Positions 1 to 8,241 of a stretch of DNA of 32,953 nt are shown here, piece after piece. The notes beneath the pieces were generated by a model. The model saw only the letters and a list, made by a program, of their open reading frames with translations. It was not told where the DNA came from and did no database searches. The number at the start of each line of letters is the position of its first letter. Position 1 is the stretch's first letter. Source of the DNA: Bacteroidia bacterium (GTDB lineage: Bacteria; Bacteroidota; Bacteroidia; Flavobacteriales_E; Vicingaceae); assembly GCA_030429925.1 (NCBI GenBank), contig JAUIGQ010000015.1, forward strand, positions 1-32,953, written 5' to 3'. A program made the position numbers and the translations under genes.

Positions 1-794
1 TTGTAACCTAAGCCCAACAATAAGAGCGCACCAAATGGGTCACCTGCTAGCTCACCACAAATACACACAGGTACTTGATACTGGTGGCAAACATCATGAA
101 TTTGTTTTAACGCCAACAACACGGCAGGATGCATGGATTCATAGACATCCGCAACACGGGAATTGTTCCGATCGACGGCCAACAAATATTGCGTTAAGTC
201 GTTGGTACCGACAGAAACGAAGTCCACACGGTGCGCAATAGCGGGTAGCAAGTACACCATTGAAGGCACTTCGATCATTACACCGATCTTGGGATCACCG
301 ATTTTTATATTTTTAGAAATTAATGCCTGCTTTTCTTCCTCGAATATTTTTTTTGCTTCTAAGATCTCCGAAACAGAAGAGATCATCGGCAAAACAATAT
401 TGATTTTATGCTCAAAAGAAGCCTGCAAAATTGCTCTGATCTGGGTTCGAAATTCTGTTTTTTCTGTAAGGCTCAAACGAATTCCCCGTAACCCCAAAGC
501 CGGATTCGATTGTCTATCACCAATTTCTTTGTCTAGCTGGTCGATACTTAGATCAAATGTTCGAATATTTACTCCATTTTCACCGACGATCTTTCCTATT
601 TTGCTGTAATTTTCAATCTGTTCTTCTTCGCTTGGATATTTGTTTGCCCCTTTGAAAAGATATTCGGAACGATAAAGTCCAACTCCTTTCGCACCATAGG
701 TTTCTGCTTTTGCAAAATCAATTGTCAAATCCAAATTTGCACGAATAATTATTTCGTGACCGTCGAGTGTTTTTGTTTCTTCATCAAACTTTTC
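1..794 (-). CDS. PTS Enzyme I family (PtsI/PtsP-like) PEP-binding domain, fragment cut at both ends
   Basis: Enzyme I takes phosphate from phosphoenolpyruvate in the cytoplasm and passes it to HPr or NPr. Reading the minus strand from about 794 to 3 gives about 264 codons with no stop. They contain the family landmarks in order: GLYRSEYLF, NPALGLRGIRLSL, PMISS, GVMIEVPS, SVGTNDLTQYLLAVDR, MHPAVL and the active-site cysteine motif CGELAGDP. This is most of the C-terminal TIM-barrel domain. The last ~40 residues lie beyond the window, and the N-terminal HPr-binding and phospho-histidine part is missing at the junction near 790. The frame stays open antisense to the photolyase up to an ATG at 860, but that stretch has no Enzyme I character. 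The AVDRNNSRVA segment resembles nitrogen-type PtsP of Proteobacteria. A complete PTS is unusual in this bacterial group, so the piece looks foreign. Family call is secure; the subtype is not. Confidence 0.85.
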
Positions 795-1985
795 ATTTTC
801 GACAAGAATATCCTTGACGATCTTGAGGATAGAAAAGACCCTAGGCTCACTTTTATTCATCAAAATATTGCAGAAATCAATCAGCAGTTAGAAGCCAAAG
901 GTTCCTCAGTTCATACATTTTATAGCAAGCCTCTCTCAGCCTTTAAAGAGCTCATGGAGCAGTTTGATGTGAAAAGGGTCTATACTAATGAAGACTATGA
1001 GCCCTATGCCATCGAAAGAGATAGGCAAGTATCAGAGCTATTGAGCTCAAAGGGAGTGGATCTCAGATCATATAAAGATCAAGTGATCTTTGCAAAAGAG
1101 GAGGTGGTAAAGGATGATGGTAATCCTTATCTGGTATATACTCCATATAGCAAAAGGTGGTTGAGCCAGTTGGAGGAGAAAGACTTAGAAGACCATGGGT
1201 CTGGCTTGGATCATGATAATTGGCATCAGGGTAAGAAAGAGATCCATTCACTCGCTGACTTGGGTTTTGAAGAGTCTGAGATAAAGTTTCCCGACCACAA
1301 TTTAAGTAAGGGCACTCTAGACACATATTCAGATGAGCGTGATATCCCTTCAAAAGATAGTACATCCCGCTTGGGAATTCATTTGAGATTTGGGACCATT
1401 AGTATTCGAAAGCTTGCAAGAAGAGCAAGGAAGCATAGTGAGACCTTCTTAAAGGAGTTGATCTGGAGAGAGTTCTTCATGAGTATTCTCTATCATTTCC
1501 CCCATGTTGTTGAAGCGAATTTCAACTCAAAATACGATTCGTTGAAATGGAGGAACAATGAAGATGATTTTAAAAGGTGGAAAGAGGGGAAAACAGGCTT
1601 TCCATTGGTTGACGCAGGGATGAGAGAGCTGAATGAAACTGGATTTATGCACAACAGGGTCAGAATGTTGGTGGCTAGTTTCTTGACCAAGCATCTTTTG
1701 ATCGATTGGAAGTGGGGGGAAGCTTATTTTGCTCAAAAACTTCTTGATTATGAGCTTGCCTCGAATAACGGAAACTGGCAATGGGCTGCCGGAACAGGAG
1801 TTGATGCACAGCCCTATTTTAGAGTTTTCAACCCTCATTCCCAACTGAAGAAATTTGATCCGCAAGAGATCTATGTAAAAAAATGGGTTCCTGAATACAA
1901 TAGTTCTGAATATCCTGAACCTATGGTAGATCACAAAGATGCAAGGCAAAGGGCTATCTCTACTTATAAGGAGGCCCTTAGTTAG
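756..1985 (+). CDS. phrB: Deoxyribodipyrimidine photolyase (CPD type), 5'-truncated
   Basis: Cytoplasmic flavoprotein that splits UV-induced pyrimidine dimers using blue light. Genuine photolyase sequence begins about position 789 (LFIFDKNILDDLEDRKDP), which in intact relatives sits about 35 residues after the start. The Rossmann-fold opening (typically FWFRRDLRL) is absent, and the first dozen codons after the GTG at 756 are antisense Enzyme I sequence and not a natural N-terminus. Downstream the FAD domain is complete: TSRLGIHLRFG, LIWREFF, the FPLVDAGMRELNETGFMHNRVRM helix region, DYELASNNGNWQWAAGTG and PYFRVFNP. The 3' end overlaps the convergent SRPBCC gene by 8 bp. A protein without the N-terminal strand and antenna part would probably not fold properly; the intact gene may exist in the real genome if the join is artificial. 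Confidence 0.88.
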   Translation: MTVECFCFFIKLFIFDKNILDDLEDRKDPRLTFIHQNIAEINQQLEAKGSSVHTFYSKPLSAFKELMEQFDVKRVYTNEDYEPYAIERDRQVSELLSSKGVDLRSYKDQVIFAKEEVVKDDGNPYLVYTPYSKRWLSQLEEKDLEDHGSGLDHDNWHQGKKEIHSLADLGFEESEIKFPDHNLSKGTLDTYSDERDIPSKDSTSRLGIHLRFGTISIRKLARRARKHSETFLKELIWREFFMSILYHFPHVVEANFNSKYDSLKWRNNEDDFKRWKEGKTGFPLVDAGMRELNETGFMHNRVRMLVASFLTKHLLIDWKWGEAYFAQKLLDYELASNNGNWQWAAGTGVDAQPYFRVFNPHSQLKKFDPQEIYVKKWVPEYNSSEYPEPMVDHKDARQRAISTYKEALS

Positions 1986-2442
1986 TCTTTTCCCCAAAAA
2001 GATCTTTGATCACTTCCTCTCTATGATTGAAGATGCCTTCCAGTTGATTCTTTATAAAAATGGAATGTGCAAGTTTCCCAAGTATGCCCAAAGGCAACTT
2101 ATAGAAAACCATATCTTTCATTAGAACACCTCCTTTTGTTTCTTCAAAATGATGTTCGTGGTGCCAAAGTGTATATGGACCGGATCTTTGCTCGTCAATG
2201 AAAAATTTACCCTCATTGATCTTGGTGATCTCAGTGATCCATTCAAGCTTTTTGCCCAAAAGAGGACTGACCGTATAGCTGATCATCATTCCTTCATACA
2301 TTGAATCTATATTATTGGGAGAGGTGATCTGAAAATTCATATAATCAGGAGTGATCACAGATAGATTACGTGGACTTGAAAAAAAATCCCAACAGGTTTT
2401 CAGGTCTGTTGGAACTAGGATCTCTTTTTCTAAATAATACAT
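1978..2442 (-). CDS. SRPBCC-fold protein (polyketide cyclase/cell-division-inhibitor-like)
   Basis: A 154-residue protein opening MYYLEKEILVPTDLKTCWDFFSSPRNLSVITPDYM, the usual start of SRPBCC/COG4276-type proteins: a β-strand, then a helix ending in FF.SP.NL..ITP. It continues with YTVSPLLGKKLEWITEITK, FIDEQRSGPYTLWHHEHHFEE and GGVLMKDMV. These form a hydrophobic ligand cavity in the family; the ligand is unknown. No signal peptide or membrane segment, so it is cytoplasmic. Its 3' end overlaps the photolyase end by 8 bp, and it is divergent from the SDR/DUF2867 gene 49 bp away. I recall these three families as frequent neighbours in Bacteroidota, which suggests a role in light or oxidative stress, but nothing here shows the activity. 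Confidence 0.82.
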   Translation of the reverse strand: MYYLEKEILVPTDLKTCWDFFSSPRNLSVITPDYMNFQITSPNNIDSMYEGMMISYTVSPLLGKKLEWITEITKINEGKFFIDEQRSGPYTLWHHEHHFEETKGGVLMKDMVFYKLPLGILGKLAHSIFIKNQLEGIFNHREEVIKDLFGEKTN

Positions 2443-2491
2443 TCTCTCTAAAATAATTCAAACAAGGTGTTAGAGATATTGTTTGTCTTAG

Positions 2492-3940
2492 ATGAAAGTA
2501 TTACTAACAGGCGCTAATGGATATATTGGCAAGAGGTTATTGCCGATCCTTTTAGACAAGGGTCACGAGGTAACTGCTGTTGTAAGAGACATCAATACCT
2601 TTCAGAATAATACTTTCAAGAGTGAAAGATTAAGAATTTTTCAAGCTGACTTCTTAAAGCCGAGCACTCTGGAAGCTCTACCTCGGGAAATTGATGTTGC
2701 TTTCTACCTGATTCACTCCTTAAGCAATAATGCAGATGAGATCTCGAAGATGGAAAGAAGCATTGCTGAGAACTTCGTTAATTATATAGACAGCACCAAT
2801 GCTTCCCAGGTTATATATCTGGGAGGTATTAGTAACGATGATCGACTATCGGAGCATCTTACATCTCGCTTGATGACCGAGTCAATACTTTCTAACTCAA
2901 CTATCCCATTGACTGTTTTAAGAGCAGCCATCATCATTGGTTCAGGAGGAGCATCCTTCGAGATCATTAGAGATCTTGTAGAAAAACTACCTGTAATGGT
3001 TGCACCTAAATGGCTGAACACCAAATGTCAGCCGATTGGTGTAAGGAATGTGATCCACTATCTGTCTGAATCAATTGGGAATGAAAAGCTATACGGAAAG
3101 ACCTTTGATATTGGCGGCCCTGAAGTTCTGACCTATAAGGAGATGCTTTTAAAGTTTGCTGAGGTTAGAGGAATGAAGAGGTATATTCTTACGATACCTG
3201 TCATGACGCCTAGACTGTCTTCTTATTGGCTATACTTCGTAACCTCTACCAGTTACCAGATCGCCATCAATTTGGTTGATAGCATGAAGAATGAGGTGAT
3301 TGTTAAGAAGAAGGGAATTGAAGAGATGATTCCACAAGAATTGATGTCCTACAAGGACAGCGTGAACTTAGCATTTAAAAGGATAGAGCAGAACATGGTT
3401 GTATCTAGTTGGATCGATACTCAGATCAATCATTCTGAACAAAAATCTCTCAACCATTATATTCAAGTTCCTCAGCATGGAACCTTCAAGGATCTCAAAG
3501 TGCTTTCTTTTCCAAAGACCAATTCAGATGATGTATTAGAAAATATTTGGTCAATTGGAGGAGATAGGGGATGGTATTATGGTAATTGGCTCTGGAAGAT
3601 CAGAGGGTATTTAGACAAGTTAGCAGGAGGAGTTGGATTGAGAAGAGGTAGAAGGAGTCCAAACAAGATCAATTCAGGAGATTCTTTGGATTTTTGGAGG
3701 GTACTATTAGCCGATAAAGAAGAGAAGCGACTCTTGTTGTTTGCTGAAATGAAACTACCGGGTGATGCTTGGCTAGAGTTCAAGATCATTAGTAAAGACA
3801 ATGAACAGGATCAACTCGTCCAAACGGCAACCTTTCGTCCAATTGGATTATTAGGAAGGCTTTATTGGTATGCGGTATTGCCATTCCACCTTTTCGTTTT
3901 CAGGAATATGATCAAGAATCTTGTTGAATATAGACATTAA
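2492..3940 (+). CDS. NAD(P)-binding SDR-like protein with C-terminal DUF2867 domain
   Basis: A 482-residue protein. The N-terminus MKVLLTGANGYIGKRLLPIL carries the GxxGxxG dinucleotide-binding loop of atypical (NmrA/epimerase-like) short-chain dehydrogenases. The fold continues with FYLIHS, VIYLGGIS, VLRAAIIIGSGGASFE and PIGVRNVIHYL. The catalytic YxxxK pair is not evident, as is usual for atypical SDRs. From about residue 335 to the end the sequence (IWSIGGDRGWYYGNWLW, LDFWRVLLAD, LPGDAWLEFKI, FRPIGLLGRLYWY) matches the DUF2867 domain often fused to such proteins. The substrate is unknown. It is divergent from the SRPBCC gene with 49 bp between the starts, so they may share a regulatory region. 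Its stop lies only 6 bp from that of the convergent ABC gene. Confidence 0.88.
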   Translation: MKVLLTGANGYIGKRLLPILLDKGHEVTAVVRDINTFQNNTFKSERLRIFQADFLKPSTLEALPREIDVAFYLIHSLSNNADEISKMERSIAENFVNYIDSTNASQVIYLGGISNDDRLSEHLTSRLMTESILSNSTIPLTVLRAAIIIGSGGASFEIIRDLVEKLPVMVAPKWLNTKCQPIGVRNVIHYLSESIGNEKLYGKTFDIGGPEVLTYKEMLLKFAEVRGMKRYILTIPVMTPRLSSYWLYFVTSTSYQIAINLVDSMKNEVIVKKKGIEEMIPQELMSYKDSVNLAFKRIEQNMVVSSWIDTQINHSEQKSLNHYIQVPQHGTFKDLKVLSFPKTNSDDVLENIWSIGGDRGWYYGNWLWKIRGYLDKLAGGVGLRRGRRSPNKINSGDSLDFWRVLLADKEEKRLLLFAEMKLPGDAWLEFKIISKDNEQDQLVQTATFRPIGLLGRLYWYAVLPFHLFVFRNMIKNLVEYRH

Positions 3941-3946
3941 GCCTAG

Positions 3947-5683
3947 CTAGGCTCTGAGATAATGTATCTTAGGGATAGAATCCACTAGCATTTGAGTATA
4001 AGGGTCTTTCGGTGAATGATAGAGTTGATCAGCCTCTCCTTCTTCAACAATTTTACCTTCCTTCATGACCATTACACGATCAGACATATATTTAATAACT
4101 GATAGGTCGTGGGAAATGAAGATATAGGTGAAATTGTGCTTAGACTTTAATTCATTCAGAAGATTAAGTACCTGTGCTTGAACCGATACATCCAATGCGG
4201 AAACAGATTCATCACATATTATGAATTTAGGAGAAAGACCAATGGCCCTTGCAATACAAACCCTTTGTCTTTGTCCTCCGGAAAATTCATGAGGGTATCT
4301 GCTGTATTGATCAGCTGTTAATCCAACCGTTTCCATTAAATCGATCACCCTCTCCTTCCTTTCCTTGGAGTCAGATCCAATTTTATGAACCTCCATTGGT
4401 TCTCTAATGATCTCACCAATGGTCATTCTTGGATTCAGAGATGAGTATGGATCTTGAAAGATGATCTGCATATCCCTTCGGAAGGGCCTCATAGCATTTT
4501 CATCTAGCTTGCAAAGCTCATTACCCTTGTAATAGACACTTCCTGAACTAGCTTTGATCAATTGGAGGATGGTTCTTCCCAAGGTGGTCTTCCCGCAACC
4601 TGATTCACCAACCAATCCGAGTGTTTCTCCTTCTTTAACTTCAAAAGAAACATTGTCAACTGCCTTTACATAACCAACAGTTTTCCTGAATACACCTTTT
4701 TGAATTGGGTAGTATGTTTTAAGATCACTGACTTTAAGAATTGTATCGGCCCTATTGATCTTCTCAAGGCTGGCAACTCTTTCACTCTGTCCCACTTTAA
4801 GGGAGCTCAATTTGCTTTCAAAGGAAGGGTCGTTCATAAAATCACTGACTGTTGGCAGCTTAATCAACCTATGATCCTCCGGCGGTCTGCAAGCGATCAA
4901 CCCTTTTGTATATGGATGTTGGGGCTGTGTAAAGATATTCTTTGCAACTCCTTCTTCTAAAAGTTCTCCATTCTTTAAAACAACAATTCTGTCTGCGATC
5001 TGAGCAACAACTCCCAAGTCATGAGTGATAAAGATGACGCTCATATCCAGCTTTTTTTGGAGCTCTTTGATCAAAGAAAGGATATCTTTCTGAACGGTAA
5101 CATCAAGTGCTGTTGTTGGCTCATCTGCAATTAACAGTTTGGGCTTGCAGCAGATTGCCATAGCGATCATTACCCTTTGTTTTTGTCCACCCGAGATCTG
5201 ATGAGGGTAACTGTCATAGATCGATTCAGGGCGTGGTAGCTTGACCTCTTCAAACCATCTGATCGTTTCTTCTTTGGCTTCCTTTTTATTCAAACCCATA
5301 TGTAATCGGAGGGCTTCAGCAACTTGCTCACCACACTTTATAACCGGGTTTAAAGAAGTCATGGGCTCTTGAAAGATCATGGCAATTTCACTTCCCCTTA
5401 TCTTTTGCAGCTCTCTTTCTTTCATCTGAAGAATGTCTTCCTCAGAGTCTCTGCCATAAAAATTTATTTGACCACCCTTAATAATTGCATTGTTTGGGAG
5501 GAGTCCAATAGTACTAAGAGAAGTTAGAGATTTTCCGCTCCCTGATTCCCCAACTACTCCCAAGCATTCTCCTTTTCTAATATTGATATTTAGTTTTTTG
5601 AGAACTTCTTTGTATTTCCCTTCGGACTTAAATCCCAGACTCAAATCCTTTATCAGCAGAAGATTGTTATTGGATTGGGTCAT
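3947..5683 (-). CDS. Fused two-domain oligopeptide/dipeptide ABC transporter ATPase (DppD-DppF type)
   Basis: This 578-residue protein holds two complete ABC ATPase units and would energise a peptide or nickel-type importer at the inner membrane. Unit 1 has Walker A GESGSGKS at residues 45-52, signature ISGGQKQRV and Walker B LLIADEPTTALD. Unit 2 has GESGCGKT, FSGGQRQRV and FIICDESVSALD. Each unit ends with the oligopeptide-family extension (QPQHPYTKGLIACRP; SPKDPYTQMLVDSIP). The fused arrangement resembles YejF/GsiA. No permease or binding-protein gene is adjacent, so the membrane partners must be elsewhere. The ATG overlaps the exonuclease stop by 4 bp (ATGA), indicating translational coupling. 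Ends 6 bp from the convergent SDR gene. Confidence 0.93.
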   Translation of the reverse strand: MTQSNNNLLLIKDLSLGFKSEGKYKEVLKKLNINIRKGECLGVVGESGSGKSLTSLSTIGLLPNNAIIKGGQINFYGRDSEEDILQMKERELQKIRGSEIAMIFQEPMTSLNPVIKCGEQVAEALRLHMGLNKKEAKEETIRWFEEVKLPRPESIYDSYPHQISGGQKQRVMIAMAICCKPKLLIADEPTTALDVTVQKDILSLIKELQKKLDMSVIFITHDLGVVAQIADRIVVLKNGELLEEGVAKNIFTQPQHPYTKGLIACRPPEDHRLIKLPTVSDFMNDPSFESKLSSLKVGQSERVASLEKINRADTILKVSDLKTYYPIQKGVFRKTVGYVKAVDNVSFEVKEGETLGLVGESGCGKTTLGRTILQLIKASSGSVYYKGNELCKLDENAMRPFRRDMQIIFQDPYSSLNPRMTIGEIIREPMEVHKIGSDSKERKERVIDLMETVGLTADQYSRYPHEFSGGQRQRVCIARAIGLSPKFIICDESVSALDVSVQAQVLNLLNELKSKHNFTYIFISHDLSVIKYMSDRVMVMKEGKIVEEGEADQLYHSPKDPYTQMLVDSIPKIHYLRA

Positions 5684-6402
5684 TTTATTATTCTGATCTC
5701 TTTTTTGAGAATTGGTTTTTCTCCCATATACTTTAAGAGCAGTTGAGCAACAGCTAAGGTATCACTTTGACAATATTCAACAATTCTATCGATGTTCTTT
5801 TCTTTATAATACACTTCCGATACCTGACTTCCATCCATATCATTTTTAGGGGATTCGATATTGAATAGCTTACAGAGTAATTTTAGAGAAGTATAACTTT
5901 TAAAATCACCAAACTTCCAAAGATGCATAGTATCCAGGTGCTGAACCTCCCAGGGTTTTCTCCCGGCTATATCCAGAAGATGGGGGAGGTTTAAGCTATT
6001 GATCAATATTCTTCTAGATAAGTAGGGGAAATCAAACTCCTTCCCATTGTGAGCGCATAGAAGGTACTCAGAGCCCTTATAGAACTTGTCTAAGATCAGG
6101 ATCAATTCTTTTAGTAGAGTTGTTTCATCATGTCCACTAATCGACTTTAATCTGAACTCTCTTTTTGTACCTTGAAAGGAAAAGAGTCCCATCGAGACGC
6201 AAATCACCTTTCCGAATTCGGCATATATTCCGGCACGGCCGTAGAGCTCTTCGGGAGTTGTTTCCTCTTCAGAACGAATGAAAGAGGCTTTGTGGTCCCA
6301 AAGTTCTTTCCACTGTTCATCTAGTTTTGAATGATCCTCAGCTTGAGGAACGGTCTCAATATCCAGAAATAAAACTTTGCTTAGATCTATCTGTTTAAGC
6401 AT
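5680..6402 (-). CDS. 3'-5' exonuclease, PolB-exonuclease-like (DnaQ/RNase H fold)
   Basis: A 240-residue single-domain nuclease of the 'predicted 3'-5' exonuclease related to PolB' type. Exo I is LFLDIETVPQ with the Asp-Glu metal ligands, Exo II is LLCAHNGKEFDFPYL (NGxxFD), and Exo III is IVEYCQSDTLAVAQLLL (YCxxD). All catalytic acids are present, so it should be active on DNA or RNA ends in the cytoplasm. The segment EELYGRAGIYAEFGKVICVSMG is typical of this subfamily. It lies 34 bp downstream of the SpoIIE-phosphatase gene and overlaps the ABC ATPase start by 4 bp, so it is probably cotranscribed with both. No functional link to the transporter is apparent. Confidence 0.9.
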   Translation of the reverse strand: MLKQIDLSKVLFLDIETVPQAEDHSKLDEQWKELWDHKASFIRSEEETTPEELYGRAGIYAEFGKVICVSMGLFSFQGTKREFRLKSISGHDETTLLKELILILDKFYKGSEYLLCAHNGKEFDFPYLSRRILINSLNLPHLLDIAGRKPWEVQHLDTMHLWKFGDFKSYTSLKLLCKLFNIESPKNDMDGSQVSEVYYKEKNIDRIVEYCQSDTLAVAQLLLKYMGEKPILKKEIRIIK

Positions 6403-6436
6403 GGTAAAAAAGGGCTTTCTTATCTAAGATAGTGAA

Positions 6437-8227
6437 TTAAACCCTAACACCAATAACCAAGATATCATCAACTTGCTCCTCTTCTTGCATCCAGTCGAAG
6501 AGGGATTCTTTCAAGCCTTCTCTTTGCTCAGATAGGTCTTTATTGGAGAGTTCTATAAGCAGGTCTCTAAACCTCTTATACATAAATTTCTTTCCTCTAG
6601 GTCCACCGAATTGATCAGCGTAGCCGTCTGAGAAGATATAGATCTGATCGCCTTTTTGAAGCTGGATCTTATTGTTGGTAAACTTATTTTCTGCATCATT
6701 GACAAAGGACCCAATTGGAAACTTGTCGGCTTTTATTTGCTCAATATCACCGTCTCTAAGCAAGTATAATGGATTAAATGCCCCTGCGTATTCTAGTTCA
6801 AGACTTCCTTTCTTCAATGAACAAATTGCCACATCCATTCCATCTTTGCTGGTAGAATCTGCATCTTTTTGATGCAGAGTTTCAGTGACACCTTTGTTCA
6901 GGTGGTTTAGTATCTCTGCAGGACTAGATCCACCAGAGGTGATAATTGCTTGCTTCAATTGATTGTATCCAACGATAGACATAAAGGCACCGGGCACTCC
7001 ATGTCCTGTGCAATCCACAGCAGCAAAGAAAACTTTTTCATCTGTTTCACCCAACCAATAAAAGTCTCCACTTACAATATCCTTCGGCCTATAAAGAATA
7101 AAGGAATCCGGTAAAAGTTTTCTTACATAGCTTTCCGGAGGTAGAATTGCCTCTTGGATTTTCTTGGCATATTTGATACTATCAGTAACTTGAACGAAGT
7201 ATTCTTCGATCTGCATTCTTTGCTGATTGATCTCTTCTTTTTGCTTGACTACCTCTGCAGTTCGTTGTTTTACTTTTTCTTCTAGGATCCTCTCATTTTC
7301 AGCAAGATCATCACGCATCTTAAGCAATGCATGCCCTAAAGAATCCTTGGAGCTGAGAGGTTGATATTCTTTCTCAAAATTACCGGCACCAACAGCATTG
7401 GCAAAGTCTTTAGTTCTTTTCAGGCCAGATACAACATTGTTCATTGCAGCTGTCATTTCACCGATCTCATCATTTCCCTCTTTCATTTTACCTGCAGGGA
7501 ATACACCTCGACCAAGTTTTACTGCAACTTTCTTTAGTCGGATGATAGGATCAACAATTGTCTTAGTAGTATAGAATGCGATCACAATTCCAATGATGAT
7601 AAGAGCATTACCAAGATAGACCACTAGCATTTCCAAGCTATCAAAAGACTTGAACATACTAGCTGTATGTGAATCAGCGGCTTCCTTTTGAAGGATGATA
7701 AGGTTGTTTAGCTGACTCATCGCCAAATAGGTAAGACGATAGATTTCTCCTCCCTCTTCTATACTTCCATTTGCATTAAGAACTGCAAATGGATTTTCTT
7801 CATAATCTTCAAAGGTTTGAAGCATATCAATAACATCAATGGTCTGTTGATGAAAGAGAAGTTCAATTGTCTCGTAAAGGTTCTGAAGGGAATCTTGATG
7901 CGGATCTGGCCAGTTGAGTGAGAGTTGCTTGATTTTCTTCTTTAACTCAGGATATTCTTCTCTTCGAAAGTTAATCAATCGCTCTTTGTCTTCATGATGC
8001 TTAAAAGCACCAACCCATGTTTCTAGAAACAATCTGGACTCAAGAATGCTAAATTTAAGCTCTTGAAGGGCTTTTACTGAAGGAGTATTGATACTGTTGA
8101 TCTCGTCATTGATCCTCTTACTTTCACTGAGAGTAAAATAGGTCGTAACGAATACAATCATGGTAAGAACGATTAGAATACCGAAGCCGGTACCTATCTT
8201 CTTTCCGATTGTAAATCTGATCTTCAT
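6437..8227 (-). CDS. Membrane sensor with HAMP, coiled coil and SpoIIE/PP2C-type serine phosphatase
   Basis: A 596-residue inner-membrane signalling protein. TM1 is about residues 12-30 (GTGFGILIVLTMIVFVTTY). A ~160-residue periplasmic helical region follows, then TM2 about 200-220 (LVVYLGNALIIIGIVIAFYT), a HAMP linker (DPIIRLKKVAVKLGRG), a coiled coil (NERILEEKVKQRTAEVV), the linker SIKYAKKIQEAILPP, and a PP2C/SpoIIE domain. The phosphatase metal ligands are visible: VSGDFYW, DCTGHGVPGAFMS, SDGYADQFGG and QVDDILVIGV. It should dephosphorylate serine or threonine on a partner, often an anti-sigma antagonist, when a periplasmic signal arrives; no such partner is nearby. It is third in a tight operon after the YfiR-like and TPR genes (14 bp gap). 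Confidence 0.92.
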   Translation of the reverse strand: MKIRFTIGKKIGTGFGILIVLTMIVFVTTYFTLSESKRINDEINSINTPSVKALQELKFSILESRLFLETWVGAFKHHEDKERLINFRREEYPELKKKIKQLSLNWPDPHQDSLQNLYETIELLFHQQTIDVIDMLQTFEDYEENPFAVLNANGSIEEGGEIYRLTYLAMSQLNNLIILQKEAADSHTASMFKSFDSLEMLVVYLGNALIIIGIVIAFYTTKTIVDPIIRLKKVAVKLGRGVFPAGKMKEGNDEIGEMTAAMNNVVSGLKRTKDFANAVGAGNFEKEYQPLSSKDSLGHALLKMRDDLAENERILEEKVKQRTAEVVKQKEEINQQRMQIEEYFVQVTDSIKYAKKIQEAILPPESYVRKLLPDSFILYRPKDIVSGDFYWLGETDEKVFFAAVDCTGHGVPGAFMSIVGYNQLKQAIITSGGSSPAEILNHLNKGVTETLHQKDADSTSKDGMDVAICSLKKGSLELEYAGAFNPLYLLRDGDIEQIKADKFPIGSFVNDAENKFTNNKIQLQKGDQIYIFSDGYADQFGGPRGKKFMYKRFRDLLIELSNKDLSEQREGLKESLFDWMQEEEQVDDILVIGVRV

Positions 8228-8241
8228 TGGGGGGTTTTTCT

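Noticed and set aside
163-609. 148-codon plus-strand frame near the left edge
   Set aside because: It is antisense to the Enzyme I domain, whose conserved motifs fix the minus-strand reading.
795-860. Extension of the Enzyme I frame up to an ATG at 860 on the minus strand
   Set aside because: The added residues are exact antisense of well-conserved photolyase codons and show no Enzyme I similarity; the open frame is chance.
3940-3953. 14-bp palindrome AGCCTAGCTAGGCT between convergent genes as a terminator
   Set aside because: It has no loop and no T-run, and it overlaps the two stop regions; a stable hairpin is unlikely.
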